This document shows, in pieces, positions 23,417 to 36,300 of a stretch of DNA of 64,000 bases. Origin of the DNA: Desmodesmus armatus (lineage: Eukaryota; Chlorophyta; Chlorophyceae; Sphaeropleales; Scenedesmaceae); assembly GCA_007449985.2 (NCBI GenBank), contig VIIQ02000739.1:1-64000 (forward strand), in the 5' to 3' direction. The number at the start of each line of letters is the position of its first letter. Position 1 is the stretch's first letter. The notes beneath the pieces were generated by a model. The model ran no database searches. It was given only the letters and a program-made list of their open reading frames with translations, and was not told where the DNA came from. The translations under genes and the position numbers were made by a program.

Positions 23417-24609
23417 CGGGAACTTAACTGTGGCAGCTGGGCAGTTATTAATGGCGTGAAGCCTGTCTGAGAGTGTTTGAGCCCTGCAATAGTGCCGTAC
23501 TGCACTTAAGTATGCTTGGCATCACGTGATCTGGCATGTTGGGTCAGCCAAGTGCCCCTGTATTGCAGGAACTGGGCGATGAATGGCTTGTTTGAGCCTG
23601 CTTTCATCTTTGCTGGGGTTTTAGGGTGTGCCTGAAGGTGTCATCACTCTCAGATACGAATTCAATGGCAAATTTAAATAATGTGCACTCTGGTGTGGGA
23701 ACTTCATGTTGCACTACCTCTCATGTCATGCGAGTGTGTTTGGGGGTGTGGTTGCGGGTGTGGTTGCAGCGTGTGGGCTTTATAACAGCGCCTGTGATAT
23801 GAGTGAGGTTTGGTGTGGTTCCTGCCTGGGGTGTGGTTGCGTTCGCACCTGCCATGGAAGGGCACATCTTTATAGGGTTGTGGTGCCAAGTGACCACGTT
23901 TTTGCATGCAAGTGAGCACATTGTGCAGTTGCATATATTCTGTCTCAAGCTTACTCGCGGCCGTTGGCTTATAAGCCAGTCAAGCCTAATTAGGGCGCAT
24001 GATTTGCCAATGCGTATGCGCCATTTATCTGATGTGGACGTGCAGTCCATCCAATCACCCCTGGTCTCACTGAGTGCTTACTCAGTGCTCCCCCGACTGG
24101 TGGTCTTGCAAGGTGTCTTCTGCTCGTGTGTTCTGCTTTCCCGTTTGGGTGCTGCCCGGCAGCATGTGACATGCTCTGGTGTCCCTTCTTTGTTCCCTTC
24201 AGCAAGGGCTCCAATCCAGTCCTGGCGTGCTTGTTTCGTCGGCTGTCTCATTACACTGGCTGCAAATGCGAAGCCTCAGTGATATTTGGGGAAGAAATGG
24301 ACGTGCGGTGCATCCACGATTGAACTGCAATATTGTCTCGCTGTGCAGTGGCTTGTATTCAGAGGCTGGTGTTGGCCCTTCCCCTTTTGCACCCCACATG
24401 GCTGCAGCTGGTCACCTGCCAGGCTGGTGTACCAAAAGTTGTACCACAACCAAATCCATGAACCCAACCACGTAGCAGCCAGCGGTTACGATTGGAATTC
24501 TACAAATGCAGCCAAGGTCAACCACAACATGCCTGCTGCAGACACAAATTTGTGTCTTTGAAGGCAAGCCAAGGCATCCAAAGGGGCCCCTAGCTCTGCC
24601 CAGCCTGCA
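23417..24609. other. Convergent intergenic region
   Basis: About 1.2 kb between the bestrophin stop and the alanine-rich gene on the other strand. It includes GTGTGGTTGCGGGTGTGGTTGC-like GT-rich sequence around 23745-23770. No gene was recognised; both flanking genes end here. Confidence 0.45.
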
Positions 24610-24811
24610 CTACTGCTGCTGGCCAGGTGCCGCTGCTGCTGGCGCTGGCGCTGGTGCTGCTGCAGCTGCTGCTATTGCTGCTCTCACTGCTGCTGGTGCT
24701 GCCTGCACCAAGTCTCTCAATCTCATTGCAGCTTGTGCTGGCACTACCGGTGGTACTGCTGCTGCAACTGGTGCTGCTGCTGGCACTGGTGCTGCCGCTG
24801 GTGGTGCTGGC

Positions 24812-24843
<32 letters not shown>

Positions 24844-24954
24844 TGCTGCTTTTGCTGCTGCTCTTGTTCTCCCTGCTGCTGCTGCCAGCATCATGTCAAT
24901 CAATCTTGTTCCGCCTGGTGCTGGTACCACCAGTGGTACTGCTGCTGGAACTGG

Positions 24955-24997
<43 letters not shown>

Positions 24998-25075
24998 GCC
25001 TTCGCTGCTGCGGCGGCGGCTGCGGCTGCTGCTACTGCTGCTGGGGGTGCTCCTGGTGGTGCTGGCAGCTGGAGC
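24610..25075. repeat. (CTG)n / (GCT)n trinucleotide-repeat region
   Basis: Near-continuous CTG/GCT triplets, with the longest pure runs at about 24810-24870 and 24955-25000. They encode the poly-Ala tail of the minus-strand gene. The other strand is also open in all frames (poly-Leu, poly-Ala, poly-Cys), which is only a consequence of the triplet repeat. Confidence 0.9.
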
Positions 25076-26035
25076 CTGTTGCACAGCTGCAGCAGCTCCC
25101 TGTACAACCGCCTGCACTCCTCACATGCCTGCTCGTGCTTGCTGATGGCTGCAACATCAATGCAGTGCACCTCCAGGCACTGCTTCACAGTAGCAGCTGC
25201 ATCAGCATCATCCACAGCAGCATCAACAGCAATGCCCAGGGCCGCAGCAGCACTGCGCAGCTCAGCTGCACGCTCACGCCGCACCCCATGCGCACGCAGC
25301 AGGGCTGTTGCTGCAGCTGCAAGCTGCGCAGCACTGTCACGCGCCTGCTGGTACGCCGTGACAGCCGATTCTGCTGGGTGGCGTGCTGAACTGGCCCTAG
25401 CAAGTGCATGCTGGGCATCTATCAGCTGCTGCTCCAGCTCAGTACCACCCATACCAGCTGTCCTCACTGCCTGGGAAAGCTGTTGACTGTTTGTGGCCAG
25501 GTGGGTGAAGTGCTGAAAGAACGCTCGGTATATTTCTGCTGGTGGGCCGTCAAATCTGAAAACTACAGAGCTTGCTGAGCGAGCAAGGGTCACTGCCAGT
25601 TCTGGTTCACTGCTGGTGACAACCTTGCGATCAGCGATGGCCGCACCGGCTGCTGCGTACTTGGCCATTCCTGTGGCCCAGGCTGCATTGGCAGCTGCTG
25701 CTGTTGTCTGCTTGGCTGCATGTGCTGGCAGGACCAGGTGCTGCAGGGCAGTACGCCTGCAGTGCTTGAGCACCCCCCTGTGCGCTCCGCATGGCTCTAG
25801 CTCTTGGCTGGTAGCTGACAGCAGGCTGGCAACCGGCCGATACACGTTGTAACCCTGCATGTCGAAAACACAGTCATCATAACCAGTCAGCAGCAAAAAA
25901 AAGGCTGCTGGATTTAGCTGCACTGGCTGTTGAGTGCCTGAAGTGTTGAGGGCAGGGAACATAAACATGCGCCAGCAGGCATGCATGACAGGGTGCAGCG
26001 CCTTGTAATTGCTCCATATACTGTGCGTTATCTAT
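24610..26035 (-). CDS. Alanine-rich hypothetical protein
   Basis: A long single-exon frame with stop at 24610 and first ATG at 25986. The frame stays open upstream to about 26035 behind a possible acceptor and reads NYKALHPVMHACWRMFMFPA, so the true start probably lies in an upstream exon. The N-terminal 130 residues are complex (AAFFLLLTGYDDCVFDMQGY, then RPVASLLSATSQELEPCGAH). The middle is helical (ELEQQLIDAQHALARASSAR, then CEECRRLYRELLQLCNRLQL). The last 150 residues are poly-Ala with two related islands, PVPAAVPLVVPAPGGTRLID and PVPAAAPVAAAVPPVVPAQA, from CTG/GCT trinucleotide expansion. I do not recognise the family. Upstream, 26188-26287 (-) could encode a further exon (LSEAAMQAAAAQ before a GTAGGT donor), but the splice phase does not fit simply. 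Confidence 0.5.
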
Positions 26036-27319
26036 TCCTTTGCTGTTGTCATGAGCTCACGAGCCCAACAGCAGTCTGCATGGGCTGCTGGCAGTGGTCC
26101 AAGGTTAGAAGACAGACACAAAGCTCAAAGCAAGGTGGGGGCCGTTTGGCACCACAACATGGTGGCGGGTTGTCGTAAAACCTACCTGAGCCGCTGCAGC
26201 CTGCATGGCTGCTTCACTGAGCCACAGGGGATAGCAGATCTCTGCCCAAGTCGTGCACCTCGTGTCTACTGCTGACTGATGCTGCACTGCTGTACCTCAC
26301 ACGATAAGCAAAGCTGGGATACGATCAGTTCAGCCATCAAGATGTAAGGCGGAACTCATCACCATGAATTCACCATGAAGCTACCCATGACTAATTGTTT
26401 TGAATCATGGAGGTCAAATCAGTGATACCGGGCAAGCAATGGAGGTAGCTGTACGCGTTACTGTACGCGTATCAGTAATGTAGTTTTACCTCTTTGCAAT
26501 GAACCTTTCAATTGGATGCAATCACAGCAACGCAATCCTCCCTCCCCTGCCAGGCTGTAACTTGAAAATGCAACTTCTCGTAGATAGAGTAGGGGAAAAG
26601 GAAGGAGGAATCGGCAGACATGTCACAGTGTGTGTTAGTCTGATGTCCCACTCATTGCATGCATGTTCCAAATTTACGACACATCTCTACCAGAGAAGCA
26701 CAGGCGCAGACCACACCAGCCACACCAGCGGACAAACTACTGCTGCACAGCAGTGGAGGTGTGTGTGTGTGCGTGTGTGGAAACTTTTTGACCACCAGTT
26801 GCAGCCTGCAGACATCGGTCTGCGCGTTGCAAGCTGTGCACGTACGTGGTAACGCATGCCCATGTCACTGCAGCTGGCCTCTCGGCCCGATTGAGCCATC
26901 TTTTGGGCACCTTTCGTCCTTGTGAATGCAATCATCCACTGCCCTTGTGAGCTTCCATGTTGAACTGCAGCTAGCTGACTGCAGCAGTGTTGTTTAACCA
27001 CACTCAGTGACTGGCCCTCGTGCAAATTCATGCACCCAGACGCTATACGCTGTAGCTACAGCCCCCCCTCTTTCCAAAAAAGACCCAGTTGTGGCATTCT
27101 CCCTAGCATGTGTCAAGCATCCATCCTCTCAAACCAGACCGCTGCACGACGTGCAAAGGTACAAGGAGTGCTCAGCTTTAATCACAAGCTCCTAAATTCA
27201 GAACGTAGCCTCCACGTCAGCTCAATGCCTTTGCTCCCTCAATCTTCCTTCTTCCTTCCTTCCTTCTGCAGCACTTGGCTTCACCGCAGCATGCGGCCCG
27301 AGGCTGTACAGTGCAGCTC
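26036..27319. other. Intergenic region downstream of IFT172
   Basis: About 1.3 kb with no supported gene. It contains a TGTACGCGT duplication near 26450-26470, a short GTGTGTGTGCGTGTG run near 26758-26780, and a CTTCCTTCCTTCC run at about 27244-27268 immediately downstream of the IFT172 stop. Confidence 0.45.
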
Positions 27320-30300
27320 TCAATACATTGGAGCCGCTGCGCCCCCAGTCATAGGGTCTGTATGGAACTTGTTGACCCACGCATTCCACTCATCGCGCCG
27401 CGCCGCCATGTTGTTGCGGGGCACCAGCCGCTCCCGGGGCCTGACTGGGTATCCGCTCACGATGCAGGGCTCCCAGCACTGCTTGCAGCTGTGGCAGGTC
27501 AGGTTGGCCTCAAAGGTGTCCACGCCGCAGCGCTCGCACTCTGTTGTGCCCAACGCCTGCTCCACGGCCTGGTCCATAGACACCTCCAGCACGAAGTTGC
27601 GGGCCTGCAGGAGCAGTCGCATACCAGTGTTGGTCAGTCAGTGAGGAAGTTCTGGCACTTGATTGGGAAAGTACAGAATTTGTGCAAACAACATGCCATT
27701 GTGCTCCTTGTGAAATCCATAAGAGGCAGATGCACAGCTGAGCAATCTCACTGTAGGGTGATGCTACGCACTCCTTGCCATGGTGCAACCAGTGCTGAGT
27801 GTCCTCATCCATCCACCAAATGCAAGCAATGCTTTGCATGCCGCATGCAGTGGCACTGCACACCCACGCTGCAGCCTACAACCATTCCAAAGCAGGTTGG
27901 AGGGGTGTTGGTGCCCGATGCACACACCCCAGCAGTCCTGCAGTCTCACCTCTTCTCGAGCAGCATCTGAGGCATAGGGCTGTTGAGGCAGTGCCACATC
28001 GTAGGGGATATCTGCATTTGCAACCGCAGCAGCAAGACCACACTTCACCGTCAGCACTGCAACAGCCTCAGTGCCAAACCAGTCGACCGACATGACGTCA
28101 TGCGGTTTGCATATGCTACACAACCTCGTGCGGTACATGGTGTCTGCACAGGATGCCACGTCAGCTTGATGGAAGCAGCAAGGCTTGTTGAAAATTGCGA
28201 GAATCGTACCTGTGCTTGAAAAGTCAGCGTTTTCTAGCTCTGCCAGGCTGTGCACCCCCGGGTCCTCCTGCGCATCAGCCAGGTCCAGGAAGCGGTTCAG
28301 GATGACAAACGCCATGCTGTGCCGCCCAGCTGCCTTCCAGGCCATGCCAGCCTCAAAGAACGCCCTGCACAGCAGCAACAGGTACGTCAGCAGGTGCGTG
28401 TCGCGTAATACCGATGGTAATGAGGTGCTCAAGCTCACACACTCAGGTGCCAGGAGCACCAGCACGGGTGCACACGGCAGGAATTGCTCTACCAACGCAA
28501 GCGCGCGCAACTAAGCATCCACTGTTGCTGAGTGTAGAAAGTCAGTCACTGAGCCCACCCAACCTGTCAGCTGGGACAATGCCAATGTAGTGCAGCAGCG
28601 CCGTTAGCTGCTTTGCTGCCAGCTCCAGCAGCCCCGCCTGCTGCGCCTGGTTGGCCAGGCAGGTGAGGTGAGCAGCCCACAGCAGCCGCTTGAAGTCCTG
28701 CACATCCTGGTCAGACACCTGGGTGGAGGCGGACAGCAGCTGGTGAAGCTGGTGCAGCATCTGCCTGCAGCAACACACACATGACAAAACAGCACAGACA
28801 GCAAGATGACTGTGTGACACCATGTCAAGATGACTGTGTGAATACATGTTATGCTAGTGTTTTCTGGCCTGAAAAGTGTGCCAGTACAAGTGGGCCTCAG
28901 GTACGGCCACAAGGGGCTGTAGTCCAGCCATGCTGATGACCCGGTACAGATGGTTCAGCAACGCAGGACACGGTTGAAGCAGCAGACGTGTACCAGTCAC
29001 AGCCTCATACACAGTGAGTGCACTCACCCACGTGGGTGAGCGCAAGCTGTTGCTCCTACCTGGACTGTAGCTCTGCTTGGTGCTGCCTATGGTGCATGTC
29101 AGCAGCCAGCACCTCCAGCACCACATCCCGGTACAGCTGGAAGTTGGCAGGGTTGGTGTTCACCCCATGTGTGGCCAGCACAGCGACGGCCCCTGCCCAG
29201 TCATGCTGCTTCAACAGCAACAGCGCATGCCGGGCTGAGTACACAGATGCAAGCTCTGGGCCAGCTTGGGCAGCCTGCATGGCATGCAGCAGCAGGTTGA
29301 AAGTTGCGGGAGTTAGCGCAAAGTGTTGACCAGGTTGCAGGAGACGTGGATGAATCAACATTATTTGGTGTGTATGTCACACAGCATCCCGGGACTCAGG
29401 CAAGCTGAAGTTGTGTCTGCCAGAAGTTGTTTATGCAGTGCATAAACTGCATGCGGCATTTCCACATGCAACTTGGAATGCATGGCCTGGCCGAGGCTGT
29501 ACCCTGTAGTACAGGGCAGCCACAAGAACCCCTCCAGCCAGGTGCAGCTGCAGTGCATCTCACCAGCTCGTGCGCACGCTTCCAGTTGCCCTGAGCTGCA
29601 AACATCTTAACAGCAGCAGCCGCATTGCCCCGACTGGCCAGCTCCTCTGCGTCATTGTTCGCCACTAGGTGCTGCGTATGGGACTCTTCTATCAGCTGCA
29701 GCAGCTGCGCACTGTTGCCTGCCAGCTGCCGTGCACGGTCAAACAGGCCACCAGCACATAAGGTTTGGATTGCACCTGTGGCAGGCAAACAACAGCAGTG
29801 GTTACCAAAATGTACCGTGACTAGGGGGTGACCAAATGGGGTTGGATCATCCAAGCAACAGCTGGCAGGAAAGCATTATTGCGCAACAGCGGCAAGTGTT
29901 TTATTCAGTTGACTCGCATAGTCAAGAAGGAACTACAGTGAAAAACGAAGTGTTGGTTCTTGCCTGCGATGTCGTTCATGCCCTCTTGAAGGTCCGCAGC
30001 AGCAGCGGTCCGGCCGACGCCAACCAGGCGCTGCACGACTGCTGCGACAACCTCCGGCAGTTTGTGGCGTAAATGCTGCATCGTGATGGTGGTGGCCTGC
30101 ATAAGCATGACAATACGTTTGTATGCCAGTTTGACATTTGGCGACGTTCGCGCACGATGTGGCTGCTTCGTTTGTTGCAGACGGCACATTCTGTTGTAAT
30201 CGCACCTGCTCCCAGCACTGCTGCAGCACGTCCAGACTCTCCACGTCTGCGGGAGTGAGCGACAAGTAGGCGTCCACAGCACGAACGAAGTCGTTCCCAC

Positions 30301-33300
30301 GCTCAAACACCTGGGCGCGCGTGAGGGCGTCACTGCTGTTTGACACCTGACGGGCCATCTCGTTGTGCAGCTCCTGCAAGGTCATTCAGCACCAAGGCTT
30401 GAGCAACACTCACTGGACGTTGTGTGTCCCCATTAATGTGTTGAATGCAAGCATGCATGTGATGGCACTCACATAATGGTTGCATGCCACCGCCTTGCAG
30501 CTGCTTGCACAGGGCATACTGCTAGCTAGTGCGCTGGAACACTATGCTGGCCGGGACTCATGTTGCCGCACCTGCACACTATTTGGCAAGTATGCCTCAG
30601 CAAGCTTCAGGGCAGCCTGCCACTGTCCAGCCTCCCGGTACATTGTGAGGGCTGCATCCGGGCGCTTGGCTTTCAGGAAGTAACTCTCCGCCACCTGCCA
30701 CTGCTGAGCACTTGAGGCAGCAACAGCCTGCAGGAGGCAGTCAAGACGACAACATATGCAGTGTGGTAGAAGTTGAGTAAGTTTGCTCGTTGAGCGCTGA
30801 CGGCGCCGTCTGGGGTTCCGCAGGCACCTTAGGCTAGCAAACTGGCACAGCTCCAAACAGACGTCATGACTCTGGAACAGCAGCAGTCACACTACTCAAC
30901 TCCTAGCATGCACGTGAGCAACGGATCCATGCACCGCACCTGTGCAAGGTAGATGTCATCAACAGCACCTGGTTCACAGCGCTCAGCCACCCGCATTGCA
31001 GCAGGCCAGTCCTGATTGTGCAGATACATATCAATGGCCTCACGCGGCTTGCCTGCAACCACAGCAGCGTCAAACGGCGCGGCATGTGTGAGTACAGCAA
31101 CATTTGATTGCATGCGGCATAAATCAACTGCCACACCTTTATCCATGCGCAGTCGTGCACATGTGCTTGCGCTGCGGCTGCTCACCACCTCAAGTTGCTG
31201 CAGGTCCAGACTGACTCATCTGTGCAGCTTTGCTTTGCCCTGCACACTGTGCTTGTGTGTTGCACTATAAGTGTGCAGCATCGGGTGTTGAAACTCACCA
31301 GCAGCCACAAACTCCCCCTCCGCATCTGCGAAGCGTCCAGAGTCCTCCAGGAACATCGCATACTTGAGGTGAACGTCCTCCAGCCGGTGTTTGGCTGCCA
31401 GCTGTGCCAGCTGGAAGGCATGGTTGAAGGCACCAATCTCCACTGCATAGTCCACCACACTCTCGCCCATGCTGAGGCGGCGCAGGAGGGCAGCTGCCTC
31501 GTCCTCGTTCAGGCTGGTGGCCCAAGCATACGCCACCTGCGCATGCCGCAAGCATAGTAGATGAGGAGTTGACCGCACACAGCACAAGCATTCAGGGAAG
31601 TGCGGGCGATGCAAGCACACACTCTGAGCCACCTGGAGCATCGATGAGGTAGCACCGTGCTACCGTGACGGCTTGGGGTGTAGGACCCAATGTCAATGTG
31701 TGTCTAAGCATGCGCATGCGTGACACCAAGTTGCCTGGCTGCAATGCAGCTTGTGAAGGCACGTTCCCAGCTTCACCGCCATCCTTGTGGCAGGCTTGTA
31801 TATTGTAAAAACTTCAGAAAATACAGCGCGGCGCTCAACACCCTCCATACCTGCTTTGCTGCCTCCATGCCTCCAAGGACCTTTGCAACCCTGAGGGCGT
31901 CCTCCCAAGACCCCTGCTGCCTGTACATGGCCACTGCGCCCTTCCACTCCTTTGCCTCACAGAAGTGCCGCTCCGCCTCGTGCCAAGCACCTTCGGCCTG
32001 AAGAGCCTGCACACACAAAACAGGACAGTAAACAACATTACATCCTGACCGTGGTTCCCTACTCGACCTCAGGTAGCCGCAGGTCAACGTCTGTCCTTGT
32101 GCTGGACTCCTGGTATGTTTTGTTGTGGAAAATGCGTCTTGCAGCCTTAGGCCTACTTGACTATTACACACACAGCTATATCAGGCTCTGGCATACGTGA
32201 CATCAGCTCTGGAAGCCGGCAAGCATGGCATGGCAAAACCTTGCACGGCCGCTCACATGGGCAACCAGCAGGTGCATCTGCGACAGCTGCTCCCGCCTAT
32301 GCTGCTGCACGAGCTTGAGCATGGGCAGCCACATCTTGTTGGCCTTGTACATGTTGACGGCCATGTCCACCTCCCCAGCAGCCACGTAGGCCCTCTCAGC
32401 GTCCTGCCACTCCCTGTTGGCCTCACAGCTGCGTGCGCGCTTGCTGTAGAACAAGTGCAGCTCCTCTGGAGGCAGGTAGCCACGGGCAACCTTCTGGGCA
32501 GCCTCCCAGTTGCCTGCACAGCACAAGCAGACCAAGAGTCTGTACGTTACACTTCTGGGTCCACTTTTTGCTTTACGGATGGAATGGGGCTGCTGCCAGG
32601 TTGCTGGTGTCACGTTTGCCATGTAGGTCAGGCTAATGGCATTGCGGTGTGTTGAGCTGATGTACATTGGCTGCAGCAGCCAGCCCACCAATGCCACAAC
32701 TTGTGATGGGCAGCCCACACCAGGACGTCCCTGTCGACAGGTATGTGCATGCACTACCCACCTGCCCGCATGTACATGTCCACAGCCTCCATGGGAGCAC
32801 CAGCTGCCAGCAGGTGCCGCTCAGCTTCCTCCCTACACAGCAAAGAAGCAAAAGTGCTCGCCAATGTTGAAAGACTGTGGTACTGGCTTCTCTATCCTGT
32901 AAATTCGAGCAGGTTCCTGGTGGGACTATGGCACAGATGGTTTTGTTGGCTTCAAGGCCACACAGGCATCCCTGGTAATGAGTAGCAGAAACTGGACAAG
33001 CCCTTGCTTGATTGGGCCCCTTGCAAGCCCAGCATCAACCAGCCTGCCTAGTGGTAGTGGCAGTCTGGGAGCAGTTCAGGTAACCCCCTAGCAGCAGCTA
33101 CTCGTGTCCTGGCGGGCCGGTAGGCCTGTTCTTAGCATCCCCCCCCCCCCCCGCCCAGATAGCAGCTGGCGACAAATACACAATAGCTGTGTATTGCAAT
33201 CGCTGGAGCCTGACACAAAGCATCGCCGATAAGGCCAACCATACCTGTTGTTCACCTCCTCGTAGAACTGCGCAATGCGTCTGAAGTAGGGTGCCGCCTT

Positions 33301-36300
33301 TGCTGGCTCAAGGAATTCCACTAGCCCTGCCGCCTTGACACACTGCCTGTCTGCAATGGCTGCCTCGACAGCCTTGATGGTGCAGCCAGCCTCTATGTAG
33401 TGGTTGATGGCTGCGTCCATCTGCTTCTGGCTGGAGAGCCAGTCGCCCCACTCTTCTTCCAGGGTGATCACACTTGTGGGGCTCACACTGCGGGCCAGCT
33501 CAACAGCTTTCCTGCAAGCCAAAAAAGAAAGCAGCTATTATGATTACTATAGTGGCAATGACTCGCAAGCACATGTGTAGCAACAGACGCTGAGCCACCC
33601 ATGATGCTTCACAGCACAGCGCCATGTTGAGCCACCGGCATGGAATGCAGTGAGGGCAGCTCAGGGGGTGCCAAGCCAAATTCTAGAGGCCGGCGCTGCT
33701 GCTCATATCGGTAGACCCTGCCCCACTTCGTATCTATTTCACACAGTCACATCAGTAAGCTGAGCAACCCCTGCCGTTAGCCATGACTGGGTGGCACATT
33801 TGCGGAATGTAGGAGAGTGTTTACAGACTTGCCTGTATGCATGTGCCTTCCTGTAAGCCTGCAGGGCCTCCAAGGATCGCCCCAAGTGCTGGTATAGGTC
33901 ACCGCAGCGCTCCTGCAGCCCAGCCTTTGTGAGCGCAGCTGCAATGCTGTCAAGCAGTGCGGCATCGTAGCTTCCGGCATGGGTGATGATGATCTGCAAC
34001 ACCACCATAAACGGCAGGATGTGGTCACAGATGTGGTGCAGACACCACCAAGCGGTGCTGTGACGGCCCTTTGCCGTACTGTGCGCATCCCGCACCTGCT
34101 GCATCTGTGGATCCATGCAGCAGCTGCCATGCAAGTTGCTACCAGCCAACCCAGCTGCAACCCTCATCGAAGCAGGCTGCCCTGCTCCTGTGCCCTACAA
34201 ACGCACCTGAGCAGCCCTAGCTGGCAGCCCGCCTTTCATGTAGAGGCTGATGGCGCCCAACAGATCGCCCTCACGCTCCTTGGCGCTGCCGGCCTTGTCC
34301 TCCTGGCCAGTTTGCAGCAGCCACTGGTAGTGGGCGCGCTTCAGCTCTTCAGTGTTTGCATGGCGCGAAGTGTCAGCCACGCGGACAGCGTCATCCCACC
34401 TGCAGCAGCATGCCACAGTATGTAGCAGCTCCTCTTCTTACAAAACCAATAAATTGTCTTGTTTTGGCCAAGATGTTTTAAACCCATGAGAAACCAAACT
34501 CAAAGCCTACTGTGATGCGTGGTTGCGTTAGGTACTACCGCAGGAACATGGTCACTCCGAGTGACCCGAGGGAGTCCCAGGTAATCCACGTTCACGATCG
34601 TGCATGCATACAGCTGGGCCCTGCCAGTATCATTTGATGTGCAGTACATTCCTTGGCCATGCCCCCCCCCCCCACACACACACCACACCTGTGTGCTTGC
34701 TGGTACAATGCAATTGCATCGTCCACTTGCCCCTGCGCCAGCAGCAGAGCCTCTGCTACCGGCCACTGCTGTGACAGCAGTGCTAGCTGTGCCCTGACAG
34801 ACACCGGCAGGTGCTGCTGCTGATCTTGTGTGCCAGCCTTTGCTGCCGCCTTCACAAGCTGCACAGCAAGCATGAGAACACATGACGCCAGACACTGTCA
34901 GCCACACAGCCACGTACTGTCTTGGGTAGGTGACAGCTCAGCCGCATGGCTTCAGTCAAAATCGATAATCATGCACGCACCCTGTTGATCAGGGCAAAGG
35001 GCAAAGGCCTGTGCAAGCAGTACAGCATGTTGAACTTGCTCCGAAAGCACATGCGTACTGTCCAGCTTGTGCCTTTACAACACTTGGTGTCAGACCTTGT
35101 GGAGGTAGCGAGCTTTGGCCACGTCCCCCATCGCTGCATAGCAGCGCTCAGCAACAGCAAGGGTTTCCTGGTCCAAAGCGGCCTCTGCCAGCTGAGCCCA
35201 GTGTGCGCGCGTCTCTGGGGTAAGCTCCATGGGCTCAAGGGTGGCGAGTGCGCCCAGTAGGTCCTGCAACAGGGCCGGCAGTGTATACATTACAAGTGTG
35301 CCACATTCATCCAGCGCAAGTTCCAGTGCAGGACCCCAGTCAAATCCACGCCAGGCGGCAAACCAAGCCTCAAAAACAGCGCATCAACTGCACTAGTGGA
35401 GGCCCAGTGCTGCTGATTGCAAGGTGAAGGAAGGCTGAAGTTCAAAAAGGCGCATGAGGAGGCTGTATGATCGCGGCAGGGCAAGCTGTCAGCATCAGCA
35501 TTGACTCTCACCCGCTCCTTGAGGGCCGTGTCGAAAGTGACCAAAGCCTCATCCAGTGTGTAGCTGACCGTGGTGAGCCCCTCTGTGACCAGCACCTCTG
35601 TCCTGCCACCAGCACGCTCGATGCCCTCAACATCACCCTTGATCGGCACCATGGTGGCACTGCACATGCAGCCAGTTGCGTGACATTTGGTCAGGTAGGT
35701 TGTTGTTCCAGCTGCTGGCAGCAGGGCCACGTGTACGGCTGTGTGCACACAGAAAGCTTGGCACCATGAGGAGTCACAGCAATACATGACATCCATCCAA
35801 GCTGAAACCCACGCTGGTGTTGTGTGCTGGTGATATCAACATTGTTCTGCTCAGACACACCACACACCTGTCAGGGCTGTTGATGTTGTACCAGACACAC
35901 AGCTTGCTCCTGCTCTGTGCCACCACCACGTCGCTGCCAGGCACCCACTGCACGTACTGACAAAAGCTGAGGAGGCTGCTGCGCTGCTGCGTGGCCAGGT
36001 TGAACAGGTGCAGCTGGTGGGCCTTGTCACGGAACAGCAGGTGGCTGCCCCTACTGTTCAGCTCCTGCAGCGGCAGCCAGCACAAGCATGCTACTTGTCG
36101 CAGGCTGCAAGTAACTGCTGCCATGCAGACATGCATGTAGGTGAAAGTTTTCTAGCCGGGTGGCTTCTCAATCGGCGCCACAGCGTGGGCCTTGCCTGTC
36201 TGTCCTGACTTCAAGGCTCCCCCCCAATGTGCACAGGCCTTGGCATAAACCACGTTCACACCGCTGCATGCGCATTCACGCATGCGTTTTCAGTGCGCCA

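Noticed and set aside
24506..25486. 326-codon + strand open frame rich in Ala, Gly and Ser
   Set aside because: It is the antisense of the CTG/GCT repeat in the minus-strand gene; all frames of a triplet repeat stay open. The minus-strand frame alone has complex sequence outside the repeat.
29396..30385. Plus- and minus-strand frames overlapping IFT172 that could be separate genes
   Set aside because: The minus-strand segments align in order with IFT172 TPR repeats across introns; the rest are shadows in other frames.
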